Origin: Rhodobacterales bacterium HKCCE3408
GTDB taxonomy: Bacteria; Pseudomonadota; Alphaproteobacteria; Rhodobacterales; Rhodobacteraceae
NCBI GenBank assembly: GCA_015689705.1
Contig: WVSN01000022.1
Location: 1 to 43,591, forward strand
DNA length: 43,591 bases
Reading direction: 5' to 3'
The position numbers were made by a program, and so were the translations under genes. The notes under the pieces are model-generated. The model saw only the letters and a list, made by a program, of their open reading frames with translations, made no database searches and was not told the origin of the DNA. Within the stretch, counting starts at the first letter, position 1; every line of letters begins with the position of its first letter. Below are positions 16,678-24,329 of the stretch, piece after piece.

Positions 16678-17361
16678 ATGACCGACGCCCGCCCGCCCCG
16701 CGCCGACAGGCCGTTCCCCAAGCTCGGCCCCTGGGCACGGACGATGATCCTGGGGCTGATCGCGATCTCCACGCTGATCGAACTCGGGCTCTGGGGCAGC
16801 GATCTCGGTCTCTGGGGACCGCCGCGGCTCAGGCAGACCGTCTATGAATGGGCCGGGTTCTGGCCCGGGCTCCTGCATGGCTGGACACCGAACTTTCCCG
16901 GCCAGCCGGTGGCGATGTTCCTGACCTACGGCTTTCTGCATGGCGGGCCAGTGCACCTGCTGGTCAACATGGTCACGCTCTGGTCGCTCGGCGGGGCGGT
17001 GGCGGCGCGGATCAAGGCGCGCGGGCTGCTCGCGCTCTATCTCGGCTCGGTGCTTGGCGGGGCGGCGGGCTACGGGCTTCTGGCGCAGACGGTGCAGCCG
17101 ATGGTCGGCGCCTCGGGCGGGCTGTTCGGGCTGGCCGGCGGGCTGCTCGCCTGGGCCTATATCGACCGCTACAGCCTGCGGGCCAGGCTCTGGCCGGTGG
17201 CGCGGGTGGCGCTCCTGCTCGTGGCGATGAACGTGGCAATGTACTGGGCGCTCGACGGCCAACTCGCTTGGCAGACCCATCTCGGCGGCTTCCTGACCGG
17301 ATGGATCCTTGCCATCCTTCTTGACCCAATGCCTCGCAGAACGTTGGTCCGGCGTGGTTAG
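16678..17361 (+). CDS. Rhomboid-family intramembrane serine protease
   Basis: 227 residues, about six membrane spans. Catalytic features: HLLVNM in the second span region (His93, Asn97), GASGGLFG with nucleophile Ser146, and QTHLGGFLTGW with His201. These are the Ser-His dyad and oxyanion residues of GlpG-type rhomboids. It starts 46 bp after the exosortase stop and may share its transcript. Rhomboid relatives (rhombosortases) act on GlyGly-CTERM proteins in some bacteria, but I see nothing that sets this one in that subgroup. The C-terminus is short and Arg-rich and lies just before a phage-like block, so slight truncation cannot be excluded. Confidence 0.87.
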   Translation: MTDARPPRADRPFPKLGPWARTMILGLIAISTLIELGLWGSDLGLWGPPRLRQTVYEWAGFWPGLLHGWTPNFPGQPVAMFLTYGFLHGGPVHLLVNMVTLWSLGGAVAARIKARGLLALYLGSVLGGAAGYGLLAQTVQPMVGASGGLFGLAGGLLAWAYIDRYSLRARLWPVARVALLLVAMNVAMYWALDGQLAWQTHLGGFLTGWILAILLDPMPRRTLVRRG

Positions 17362-17479
17362 TCTAGGGGGAGCGCAGTGTAATAGCAGCTTCTTCTGCAC
17401 ACACTCAATAAAGGCTAGCGCTCGATTCGCGCCGGACCGACTGCCCATCCTTCATCCACTAATGAATAGTCATCAGAGC

Positions 17480-17710
17480 TTACGCCTCGGCTAGCTCCTG
17501 GGAATAATGTTTGCGCAGCGTCTTGGGATCGATGCCCAGGTGCCGCGCGATCCGCTCATTTGTCCAGCCGGCCGCCTTAAGAACGGTCACAAGCTGTTGA
17601 TTTTCGGCGGTTTTCTCATGTTCCGGCCGGCCCCAATGGGCGGTGGCCATGTCCGCGGGATCGCCCAGGAGGTCGCGCGGGCGCTCGTCGTCTGGGAAAT
17701 CCTGGGTCAT
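17480..17710 (-). CDS. Small HTH protein, possibly terminase small-subunit-like (phage-like)
   Basis: 76 residues from ATG 17710; GGAGG lies 14 bases upstream, separated by a T-run. The C-terminal half is a clear helix-turn-helix (NERIARHLGIDPKTLRKHY) after an Asp/Glu-rich N-terminus. HTH proteins of this size following an HNH nuclease gene are common in the packaging module of alphaproteobacterial prophages, where they resemble the small terminase subunit. No large terminase follows: the next gene (reading leftward) is the rhomboid protease on the other strand. So this is either the end of a decayed prophage or a stand-alone regulator. Confidence 0.6.
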   Translation of the reverse strand: MTQDFPDDERPRDLLGDPADMATAHWGRPEHEKTAENQQLVTVLKAAGWTNERIARHLGIDPKTLRKHYSQELAEA

Positions 17711-17739
17711 GGGGAGAAAAAAAACCTCCGAATGTGGGG

Positions 17740-17878
17740 AGGGGCGGGTTTGGCCGCCCGCGCCCCTGGACTTTTGCCCCACCCCCTCCTGGTGGCGGAT
17801 GCGCAACAGATGCCGCCAGGGGCGGCCGATCGAGCCTTGGGGCGCGCCAGGCCGGGGATGCAGCCGGGCCTGGCGCGC
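17740..17878. promoter_or_regulatory. Cluster of strong inverted repeats between HTH and HNH genes
   Basis: Three palindromes within 140 bp: AGGGGCG/CGCCCCT (17740-17767), TGGCGG/CCGCCA (17793-17818), and a perfect 12-bp pair, GCGCGCCAGGCC at 17842-17853 with GGCCTGGCGCGC at 17867-17878. The last lies nine bases past the HNH stop and may act as a terminator on the minus strand, though no T-run follows. A packaging or cleavage site (cos-like) is a more speculative reading. Confidence 0.5.
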
Positions 17879-17887
17879 GCTACGGGC

Positions 17888-18283
17888 TCACCACCTGGCG
17901 GCAGCTGCCCGATCCTCGGCCTGTTTCGTGGTGTCGTGGCACCGCTTGCAAAGGGCCTGCAGGTTGGCCTCATCCCAGAACAGGGCGAGGTTTCCCTTGT
18001 GCGGCGTGATGTGGTCCACCACCGGGCTGGATGGCTCGGGGTGCTGGCCGGTCAGCATGGTGGCGCAGATGCGGCACGCCCACCCATCCCTGGCCAGGAT
18101 GCGGGCTCGCATCCCGGTTTCAGGATCGCGCCACCGCTTGGTGGCATAGAGCCGGCGCAGGTTGGTATCGGCCTGGGCGGTGCGCATCGCGTCCCTGGCC
18201 CGCTCGGCCTCCTGGCGCGAAGCGTGGCCGACACGGGGCGGCGGTGACTGCAGCCGCCTGGGCGGGGCCTTCAATCGGGCCAT
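17888..18283 (-). CDS. HNH endonuclease (phage-like)
   Basis: About 131 residues from the ATG at 18283, preferred because GAGG precedes it and the longer frame (ATG 18328) starts inside a strong hairpin. Zinc-binding pairs CRIC and CKRC bracket the HNH core (VVDHITPHKG, then NLQALCKRCH), with a basic, Pro-rich N-terminus. This is the compact HNH type encoded next to terminase genes in tailed phages, where it helps cut DNA for packaging; similar proteins also occur in mobile elements. It lies between an unknown protein and the small HTH protein on the same strand. Confidence 0.85.
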   Translation of the reverse strand: MARLKAPPRRLQSPPPRVGHASRQEAERARDAMRTAQADTNLRRLYATKRWRDPETGMRARILARDGWACRICATMLTGQHPEPSSPVVDHITPHKGNLALFWDEANLQALCKRCHDTTKQAEDRAAAARW

Positions 18284-18314
18284 GGCTGGCCCTCGCTCGG
18301 TTGTGGAAAGGGAA

Positions 18315-18339
18315 GGGCCCGCGGTCATCCCGCGGGCCC
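18315..18339 (-). terminator. 10-bp GC hairpin between unknown phage-like gene and HNH gene
   Basis: GGGCCCGCGG and CCGCGGGCCC with a 5-base loop, a perfect 10-bp stem. On the minus strand it is followed by a pyrimidine run (TTCCCTTTCC), which fits a terminator or attenuator after the 18370-19116 gene. Confidence 0.5.
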
Positions 18340-18369
18340 CTGGGCGTAGATCGCCACCTTGGGCACGTT

Positions 18370-19116
18370 CTATCGTGCAGAGGTCGCATCCCTGTCAAGC
18401 GGTCTCTTGTTCCACCGGCCGAGGCCCATGCCCTCGGCCACGTCATCCAGGCCCGCCAGCACCGCCTCCACCAGGCGCCGGCGGGTCAGCGTATGGGGCA
18501 CCCATCCATGGCTGCGCAGGACAGTCTCGCACGATTGGCCGTGACAACAGATCGCCACCATGGCCGGAAAGAGCCTTATTTCCTGCAGCGGGCCGGTCTG
18601 GCGCCGCACCTTGACCGCGAGGCGAGGCCGGGGCTTGGGCTGGCCAGGAGCGGCCCGCAGGGGCCAGCCATTGGCCAGGGCTTCCATCCGGCGCATCCGT
18701 TCAACGTGCTTCACCTTCGTGGTGGCGCCGCCGTCCGATGGCTCGGATTTTGTGACGGTTCCGGCCAGGTCCACGCCCTTGACCGATCCCAGGCGCTCGG
18801 CGGTATCGGCCAGGAGGATGGCGGCCCGCCGGCGCGGGTCTGCCGGGTCCAGGGCCTCGAGGATGCGGGGCAGGGTGCGGCGGCCTGTCTTGAAGCCCAG
18901 GGGCGTCACACGGGCCCGTTTGCGGTCCAGGCCAATCTCATCGATCACGACAAGTTTGACCGCCGCGCCGGCGATGCTCGAGGGCGGCCGGGCGCCCTCG
19001 CCCTGGCCCAGGTGGCCCTGGCGGCGCTGGCCGGCGGCCTTGATGATTTCGGCATTGACGCGCGCCAGGTAGGTTGCGGCAGCGGCCTGGCCGCTGATCA
19101 GGTGAGGCTTTCCCAT
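18370..19116 (-). CDS. Phage-like protein of unknown function
   Basis: 248 residues from the ATG at 19116, chosen because GGAGG sits five bases upstream; an ATG at 19128 is less likely. I do not recognise the family. The N-terminal 120 residues are Ala/Gly/Arg-rich. A TKVKHVERMRRMEALANGW segment at about 135-155 is strongly basic, and the C-terminal 80 residues (MVAICCHGQSCETVLRSHGW, then TRRRLVEAVLAGLDDV) look like a helix-turn-helix of the kind seen in phage DNA-binding proteins. Position next to the AGTGCAG repeat cluster and ahead of HNH and HTH genes suggests a phage-type replication or late-control protein. This is inferred from context. Confidence 0.65.
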   Translation of the reverse strand: MGKPHLISGQAAAATYLARVNAEIIKAAGQRRQGHLGQGEGARPPSSIAGAAVKLVVIDEIGLDRKRARVTPLGFKTGRRTLPRILEALDPADPRRRAAILLADTAERLGSVKGVDLAGTVTKSEPSDGGATTKVKHVERMRRMEALANGWPLRAAPGQPKPRPRLAVKVRRQTGPLQEIRLFPAMVAICCHGQSCETVLRSHGWVPHTLTRRRLVEAVLAGLDDVAEGMGLGRWNKRPLDRDATSAR

Positions 19117-19172
19117 CGGTCCCTCCATCTTGTGGTGGTCCCACTATAGCACCCCATCATGTTGATCTATGC

Positions 19173-19473
19173 AGTGCAGTTTTTTCCCAAAAGTGCACTT
19201 TAAGTGCAGATTTAAGTGCAGATTTAGGGCCCAAAATAGAGGCTAAGTGCCTGTTATCGCTGGATAACGTGTCAGGACAGTGCAGAAGTGCAGTTTTTTC
19301 TCACGTTACATATAACGCAATCAATCCCGCGCCCCTCACCCCATTACTCATATATATATAACCTCGCCAAAATCTGCACTTCTGCACTTTCGGCCATTTT
19401 CGCCCTCTATCTCGCTGAAATCGTTATTCTTTCCGCAGTGCCATAATCTGCACTTTTCAGTGCAGCAGTGCAG
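19173..19473. repeat. Iteron-like cluster of AGTGCAG heptamers
   Basis: Forward AGTGCAG at 19173, 19203, 19215, 19279, 19287, 19459 and 19467; reverse CTGCACT at 19374, 19382 and 19448; palindrome AGTGCACT at 19192. That is eleven sites in 301 bp. Three pairs are spaced exactly eight bases, others 11-12. Left of an AT stretch (TCATATATATATAACC, around 19348) all copies face forward; the next three face back. Many copies continue into T-runs. Expected by chance is far below one. The arrangement looks like initiator binding sites around a melting region, or an operator cluster, for the adjacent phage-like block. It lies about 19.5 kb from the repA-linked origin. Confidence 0.8.
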
Positions 19474-19632
19474 ATTTGGGGCCCGATCATGTGATTGAGG
19501 GGTGCGGGGAGTGGGGCGCGGGGCGCATGAGCCGGCCGCGCCTGGGCGCTGCCAGGACGGGGCAGGGCTCGAGGAAGGGGTGGGATCGTCTATTGCGGCC
19601 GGCCTGGACGGAGTTGGGTAGATCCGGTGGTG
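19474..19632. other. Intergenic remnant between repeat cluster and sat-cysC
   Basis: No convincing gene. On the minus strand an open frame ends at 19487 and runs back into the 3' end of sat-cysC in another frame; its last 40 codons are Pro/Arg-rich (RRSHPFLEPCPVLAAPRR) and could be the 3' remnant of a phage gene lost at this edge. No tRNA or att-like direct repeat matching the left edge near 17362-17479 was found by eye. Confidence 0.3.
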
Positions 19633-21339
19633 TCAGCCGGCAATAAGTCCCATCGATTCCAGCTTTAATAGCACCTGTTGAGCGCAGTAATCGACTTCCA
19701 TGCCCTCTGTATCGACGACCAACTCGGCATTCTCGGGCACTTCGTATGGGTCCGAGACTCCAGTGAATTCCTTGATCTTTCCCTCGCGCGCGAGCTTGTA
19801 GAGCCCCTTGCGGTCGCGGCGTTCGCATTCCTCAAGGCTGGTCGCTACATGGACCTCCACAAAGGCGCCGAAATCCTCGACCATCTCGCGCACGGCGCGG
19901 CGGGTCGCGGTGTAGGGCGCGATTGGCGCGCAGATTGCGATTCCGCCATTCTTGGTGATCTCGGAGGCGACGTAGCCAATGCGGCGGATGTTGATGTCGC
20001 GGTGCTCCTTGGAGAAGCCAAGCTCGGAGCTGAGATGCTTCCGCACGACGTCGCCGTCCAGAAGCGTCACCGGCCGGCCGCCCATTTCCATCAGCTTGAC
20101 CATGAGCGCGTTGGCGATTGTCGACTTGCCCGAGCCCGACAACCCGGTGAAGAATACCGTGAAGCCCTGCTTGGCCCGCGGCGGGCGGGTGCGGCGCAGT
20201 TCGGCCACGACCTCAGGGAAGGAGAACCATTCGGGGATCTCGAGCCCCTCAGCGAGGCGGCGGCGCAGCTCGGTACCCGAGATGTTGAGGACGGTCGCGC
20301 CAGCCTCGACCTCGTCGGCCGGCTCGTACTGGGCGCGCTCCTGCACGTAGACCATGTGCTTGAAGTCGACCATCTCGATGCCGATCTCATCGGCGTATTT
20401 CGCGAACAGCTCCTGCGCGTCGTAGGGGCCGTAGAAATCCTCGCCCTGGCTGTTCTTGCCCGGGCCGGCATGGTCGCGGCCAACGATCATGTGCGTACAG
20501 CCGTGGTTCTTCCGGATGAGCCCGTGCCAGACGGCCTCGCGGGGCCCTGCCATGCGCATGGCTAGGTTCAGAAGGCTCATATGTGTCGTTGCGGCCGGGT
20601 ACTTGTCCAGAACCGCCTCGTAGCAGCGCACGCGGGTGAAATGATCGACGTCGCCCGGCTTCGTCATGCCGACGACGGGATGGATCAGTAGGTTAGCCTG
20701 CGCCTCCTTGGCGGCGCGGAAGGTCAGTTCTTGGTGCGCGCGGTGGAGCGGGTTGCGGGTCTGGAACGCCACAACCCGGCGCCACCCGAGCTTGCGGAAA
20801 TAGGCGCGCAGCTCGTTCGGCGTGTCGCGGCGGGCGCGGAAATCGTAATGCGTGGGTGGAGTGATCCCGGTGATCGGGCCGCCGAGATAGACCGGACCGG
20901 CCGTGTTGTGCAGGTAGTTCACCGACGGATGGGCCAGATCGTCGGCGCCGAAGACGGCCTCGGCCTCCGTCTTCTTGTCCGGCGTCCACTTGTCGGTGAC
21001 GCTGAGAATGGCGAGGATCACGCCTTCCGGATCGCGCAGCGCGATGTCCTGGCCTTCCTCGATGCCCTTGGCGAATGCCTCCGACACGTCGAGCGTGACC
21101 GGGATCGGCCAGAGCGACCCGTCGGCAAGCCGCATGTCCGAGACGACGCCATCGTAATCGTCCCGACCGAGAAAGCCCTTCAGGGGCGCGAAGCCGCCGT
21201 TCATCAGAAGCTCTAGGTCACAGACCTGGCGGGCGGTCATGTCCCAAGACGGCAGGTCCGCCGCTTCCATCTTCAGCTTCTGCGCGCTCTCGTAGGAGAC
21301 ATAGAGCTCGGGGACGGGGGCGAGAGGCTGGAGAGGCAT
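19633..21339 (-). CDS. sat/cysC: Bifunctional sulfate adenylyltransferase / APS kinase (PAPS synthetase)
   Basis: 568 residues from the ATG at 21339 (GGA seven bases upstream). The N-terminal part is ATP sulfurylase: QTRNPLHRAH (193-202) and VGRDHAG (286-292) are its ATP-binding motifs. The C-terminal part (about 390-568) is APS kinase with P-loop GLSGSGKST (399-407), DGD (428-430) and FTGVSDPYEVP. Such fusions turn sulfate and ATP into PAPS in the cytoplasm. PAPS serves either cysteine synthesis or sulfotransferases; no PAPS reductase is present here, but three sulfotransferases are, so the plasmid probably brings its own sulfate donor for EPS sulfation. Next to the phage-like block and divergent from the surface-protein gene. 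Confidence 0.95.
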   Translation of the reverse strand: MPLQPLAPVPELYVSYESAQKLKMEAADLPSWDMTARQVCDLELLMNGGFAPLKGFLGRDDYDGVVSDMRLADGSLWPIPVTLDVSEAFAKGIEEGQDIALRDPEGVILAILSVTDKWTPDKKTEAEAVFGADDLAHPSVNYLHNTAGPVYLGGPITGITPPTHYDFRARRDTPNELRAYFRKLGWRRVVAFQTRNPLHRAHQELTFRAAKEAQANLLIHPVVGMTKPGDVDHFTRVRCYEAVLDKYPAATTHMSLLNLAMRMAGPREAVWHGLIRKNHGCTHMIVGRDHAGPGKNSQGEDFYGPYDAQELFAKYADEIGIEMVDFKHMVYVQERAQYEPADEVEAGATVLNISGTELRRRLAEGLEIPEWFSFPEVVAELRRTRPPRAKQGFTVFFTGLSGSGKSTIANALMVKLMEMGGRPVTLLDGDVVRKHLSSELGFSKEHRDINIRRIGYVASEITKNGGIAICAPIAPYTATRRAVREMVEDFGAFVEVHVATSLEECERRDRKGLYKLAREGKIKEFTGVSDPYEVPENAELVVDTEGMEVDYCAQQVLLKLESMGLIAG

Positions 21340-21620
21340 GGCGTGTCCGTTACTGAAACATCTTGGAAAACAGGGCCCCGGGACCGGGAACATCGCCGGC
21401 TCTCTATCGTCTGTTCGGCGCGGCGATCAAGGCGAATGCGCAGCCCGTCCGACAATCCCGGTGCCGAGCGGCGGATTGTTGCTGCGATGCAGAAAACCAA
21501 GCCGCGATTAGATAATTATTAACATAATTCAGATTGTCAGAGATCTTCACTGGTGATCTGCTGGCCGGCCGGGACTATGCTACCGGTATCGTTCTGGCTT
21601 GCGTTTTTTGGGGGAAGCGC
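21340..21620. promoter_or_regulatory. Divergent intergenic region, sat-cysC / surface protein
   Basis: 281 bp with a marked AT-rich patch (21508-21532, TTAGATAATTATTAACATAA) and a small inverted repeat AGATC/GATCT at 21541-21559. It should carry promoters for both genes. The AT patch is unusual against the GC-rich surroundings and could bind an H-NS-like silencer or serve as an UP element. Confidence 0.45.
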
Positions 21621-24317
21621 ATGAATATTTTATTCGCAACTAATTCATATCTTTACGCAACCGTCGGCGGTGAGTGGAACGTCGAGCGACAGTTCGAGCA
21701 GCTGGCGCTTGAGGGCGGGCACACGATCACGCCGGTCTACTCGCGACTCGGCGGCGGCACCGTCCAGGATCACTGGGAAGACGATTTCCGTGTCACTGCC
21801 CGAGGCGAGCTCGCGACCGGCGCGTACGACCTCTTCGTTATCAACGGAAGCAGCGCCACCGACGGGGGGTTCGAGACCTATCTCAGCCTCTTCGTCGATT
21901 ACGCAGCGGGCTTCAGCACCGAGACGCTCCTGCTCGGCACTTGGCCAGGGGACTGGCAGATCAGCCTGTCAGATCCCGACTCCCAGATTGACATGGAGGA
22001 GGCGATCTACCGGGCCGCCGCAATTGCCAACGAAATAGGCTATGTTCCGGTCCCGCCAGCCTACCGCGAGCTCTATCTGGCGTTAGCAGACCTTTATAGC
22101 GACACCCGGGACGGCGAGCTAGTCGAGGACCTGCTGACCGCCGATCGGGGCCATGGCACGCATCTGGGTAACTACCTCGCCGCGACGATGCTCTACGCGA
22201 CGATCTTCGGCGAGGCGCCGCCCGATACCTGGCGGCCAACCGGCGTCAGCGCCGCCGACGCCGCGCTCGTGCGCCAGATCGCCTGGGCGGTGACGCAGAG
22301 CGACGGCATCCCGATCGACGGGACCCCCCCCCCGCCGCCGGCCAATGCCGACCCGGTCCTGACCATCGCCGCGGCGATCACTGTGGCCGAGAGCGAGACC
22401 GCCGTCGCAACCGCGACCGCGACCGATGCCGACGGCGATCCGCTGACTTTCGCGATCACCGGCGGGGCGGATGCGGGGCTCTTCGGCATCGACGCCACCA
22501 CGGGCGCGATCAGCTTTCTCAGCCCTCCCGATTACGAGGCCCCGGCCGACCAAGGCGGAAACAACGTCTACAACCTGCGCGTTGCGGTCTCCGACGGCCA
22601 AGGCGGCAGCGACAACCAGCTCGTCGCCGTAACGGTGACCGACGTGCCGGAAAACGGCGCGCCGCCGGCCGCCGATGACGCCGGCGCCGCCGGGACCGAG
22701 GACAGCCCGATCGCCGGCACGCTGACCGGCAGCGACCCCGAAGGCGGTACCCTGATCTTCACGCTCGCCGCCGGTCCGACGCATGGGGAAGTCTCTGTTC
22801 AGCCGAATGGAGCCTATCTCTACACACCCGCCGACGACTTCTTCGGCAGCGACAGCTTCGACTTCCTGGTCGAGGATCCCGACGGCAACAGCGATACCGG
22901 GACGATCTCGCTCACCGTCGCGCCGCTCCCCGACGACCCGGTCCTGTCGGCGCCCGCGGCATTCGATGTGCTCGAGGACACCACCGCCGTCGCCACCATC
23001 GCGGCGAGCGATCCCGACGGCGACACGCTCAGTTTCGCCATCACCGGGGGTGCGGATGCCGCGCTCTTCGGGATCAATGCGACGACCGGCGCGCTCCGCT
23101 TCCTCAGCCCGCCCGATTTCGAGAACCCGACCGACCAGGGCGGGAACAACGTCTACGACGTCGTGTTCGAGGTCTCCGACGGCACCGGGCGGATCGCGAG
23201 CCAGGCGCTAGCCGTCACCGTGACGGACGGGCCCGAGGGGCCGCAGCCCGGAACCTTCTCGGGCCGGTTCTTCGACGACCAGAACGGCAACGACCTCGAG
23301 GATCCAGGCGAGCCCGGCATCGGGGGCCAGGCTGTGCTGCTCTATCGCGGCACGACCCAGGTCGACAGCACCGTGACCGCGGCCGATGGCAGCTACGCCT
23401 TCACCGGGCTCGGCACGGGCTGGTATTCGGCCGTCTTCGTGCCGCCAGCGGGCGCGGAATTCGTCGCTTACAACGCAGGAAACGACGACAGCATCGACAG
23501 CGACGTGCGCCAGATCACGGCCGAGGGCGGGCAGACCGTCCGTGTCCGGCTCGACGGCACAAATTTCGCCGCCAACATGGATGCCGGGGTGACCGGCACC
23601 GTGTCGCCGGGGCCGAACACCGACCCGGTCCTGACCGGACCCGCCGCCTTTGACGTGCCCGAGGACACCACCGCCGTCGCCACCGTCGCGGCGAACGATG
23701 CCGAAGGCGATCCGCTCAGCTACGCCATTGCCGGTGGTACCGATGCTGCGCTTTTCGGGATCAACGCCACTACGGGCGCACTTGCCTTCCTCAGCCCGCC
23801 CGATTTCGAAAACCCGGCCGACCAGGGCGGGAACAACGTCTACGACGTCACCGTCGCGGTCTCCGACGGGCGCGGCGGCAGCAACAGCCTGGCGCTTGCC
23901 GTCACCGTCACCGACGGCCCCGAGGCACCCCCGCCCCCGCCGGGTCCGCCGCCGGGCTCGATCAGCGGCCGGTTCTTCTCGGACCTGAACGGCAACGGGA
24001 TCGACGATGCCGACGACGCGCCGGTCGCGGGCCAGACCGTGCTAATCTATCGCGGCGCGACGCAGGTCGGCAGCACGGTAACGGAGGATGACGGAAGCTA
24101 CCTCTTCACCAATCTCGAGGCCGGCTGGTACGCCGCTGTCTTCGTGCCACCGGCCGGTGCCGGCTTCGTCGACCGCGACCAGGGCAACGACGACACGATC
24201 GACAGTGATGTCCGGACGGTCACGGCCGAGGGCGGGCAGACCAAGCGCCAGTATCTCGACGATGGCGGCACGATCGCCGATCTCGACGCCGGACTCGACG
24301 GCTGGCTGCTGACCTGA
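21621..24317 (+). CDS. Large surface protein: SGNH-like domain, cadherin-like and SdrD_B-like repeats
   Basis: 898 residues from ATG 21621 with SD GGGGAAG. Residues 1-205 look like an SGNH-hydrolase relative (ILFATNSYLYA at the N-terminus, DRGHGTHLGNYLAA at 175-188 with Asp175/His178). Then, separated by Pro-rich linkers: cadherin-like domain (242-341, DADGDPLTFAITGG), a tandem Ig-like domain (346-434), cadherin-like (439-537), SdrD_B-like (545-657, SGRFFDDQNGND), cadherin-like (668-766), SdrD_B-like (780-891). Asp-rich loops suggest calcium binding. No Sec signal peptide and no VPLPA-CTERM tail, so a type I system is the likely exporter, but none is encoded here. Probably an EPS-bound adhesin or esterase. 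Function is inferred from architecture. Confidence 0.82.
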   Translation: MNILFATNSYLYATVGGEWNVERQFEQLALEGGHTITPVYSRLGGGTVQDHWEDDFRVTARGELATGAYDLFVINGSSATDGGFETYLSLFVDYAAGFSTETLLLGTWPGDWQISLSDPDSQIDMEEAIYRAAAIANEIGYVPVPPAYRELYLALADLYSDTRDGELVEDLLTADRGHGTHLGNYLAATMLYATIFGEAPPDTWRPTGVSAADAALVRQIAWAVTQSDGIPIDGTPPPPPANADPVLTIAAAITVAESETAVATATATDADGDPLTFAITGGADAGLFGIDATTGAISFLSPPDYEAPADQGGNNVYNLRVAVSDGQGGSDNQLVAVTVTDVPENGAPPAADDAGAAGTEDSPIAGTLTGSDPEGGTLIFTLAAGPTHGEVSVQPNGAYLYTPADDFFGSDSFDFLVEDPDGNSDTGTISLTVAPLPDDPVLSAPAAFDVLEDTTAVATIAASDPDGDTLSFAITGGADAALFGINATTGALRFLSPPDFENPTDQGGNNVYDVVFEVSDGTGRIASQALAVTVTDGPEGPQPGTFSGRFFDDQNGNDLEDPGEPGIGGQAVLLYRGTTQVDSTVTAADGSYAFTGLGTGWYSAVFVPPAGAEFVAYNAGNDDSIDSDVRQITAEGGQTVRVRLDGTNFAANMDAGVTGTVSPGPNTDPVLTGPAAFDVPEDTTAVATVAANDAEGDPLSYAIAGGTDAALFGINATTGALAFLSPPDFENPADQGGNNVYDVTVAVSDGRGGSNSLALAVTVTDGPEAPPPPPGPPPGSISGRFFSDLNGNGIDDADDAPVAGQTVLIYRGATQVGSTVTEDDGSYLFTNLEAGWYAAVFVPPAGAGFVDRDQGNDDTIDSDVRTVTAEGGQTKRQYLDDGGTIADLDAGLDGWLLT
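22935..24296 (+). repeat. Tandem duplication of cadherin-like plus SdrD_B-like module
   Basis: Two units of about 660 bp (22935-23591 and 23622-24296) encode the same domain pair with long identical strings (EDTTAVAT, FGINATTGAL, FLSPPDFENP, DQGGNNVYDV). A third, more diverged cadherin-like unit lies at 22344-22643. Origin by unequal recombination is likely; copy number could vary between strains. Confidence 0.85.
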
Positions 24318-24329
24318 GGGCGCGAGCGT

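Noticed and set aside
14916-16772. 618-codon minus-strand frame opposite the exosortase
   Set aside because: GC-rich shadow of the plus-strand gene: Arg/Gln/Asp-rich, no domain pattern, while the plus frame has full exosortase and EpsI motifs.
19173-19473. CRISPR array
   Set aside because: Repeats are 7 bp, in both orientations, with uneven 8-80 bp gaps and no cas gene; this is an iteron- or operator-like cluster.
17362-19632. Complete prophage or insertion sequence
   Set aside because: No integrase, transposase, terminal inverted repeats or matching direct repeats at the edges were found by eye.
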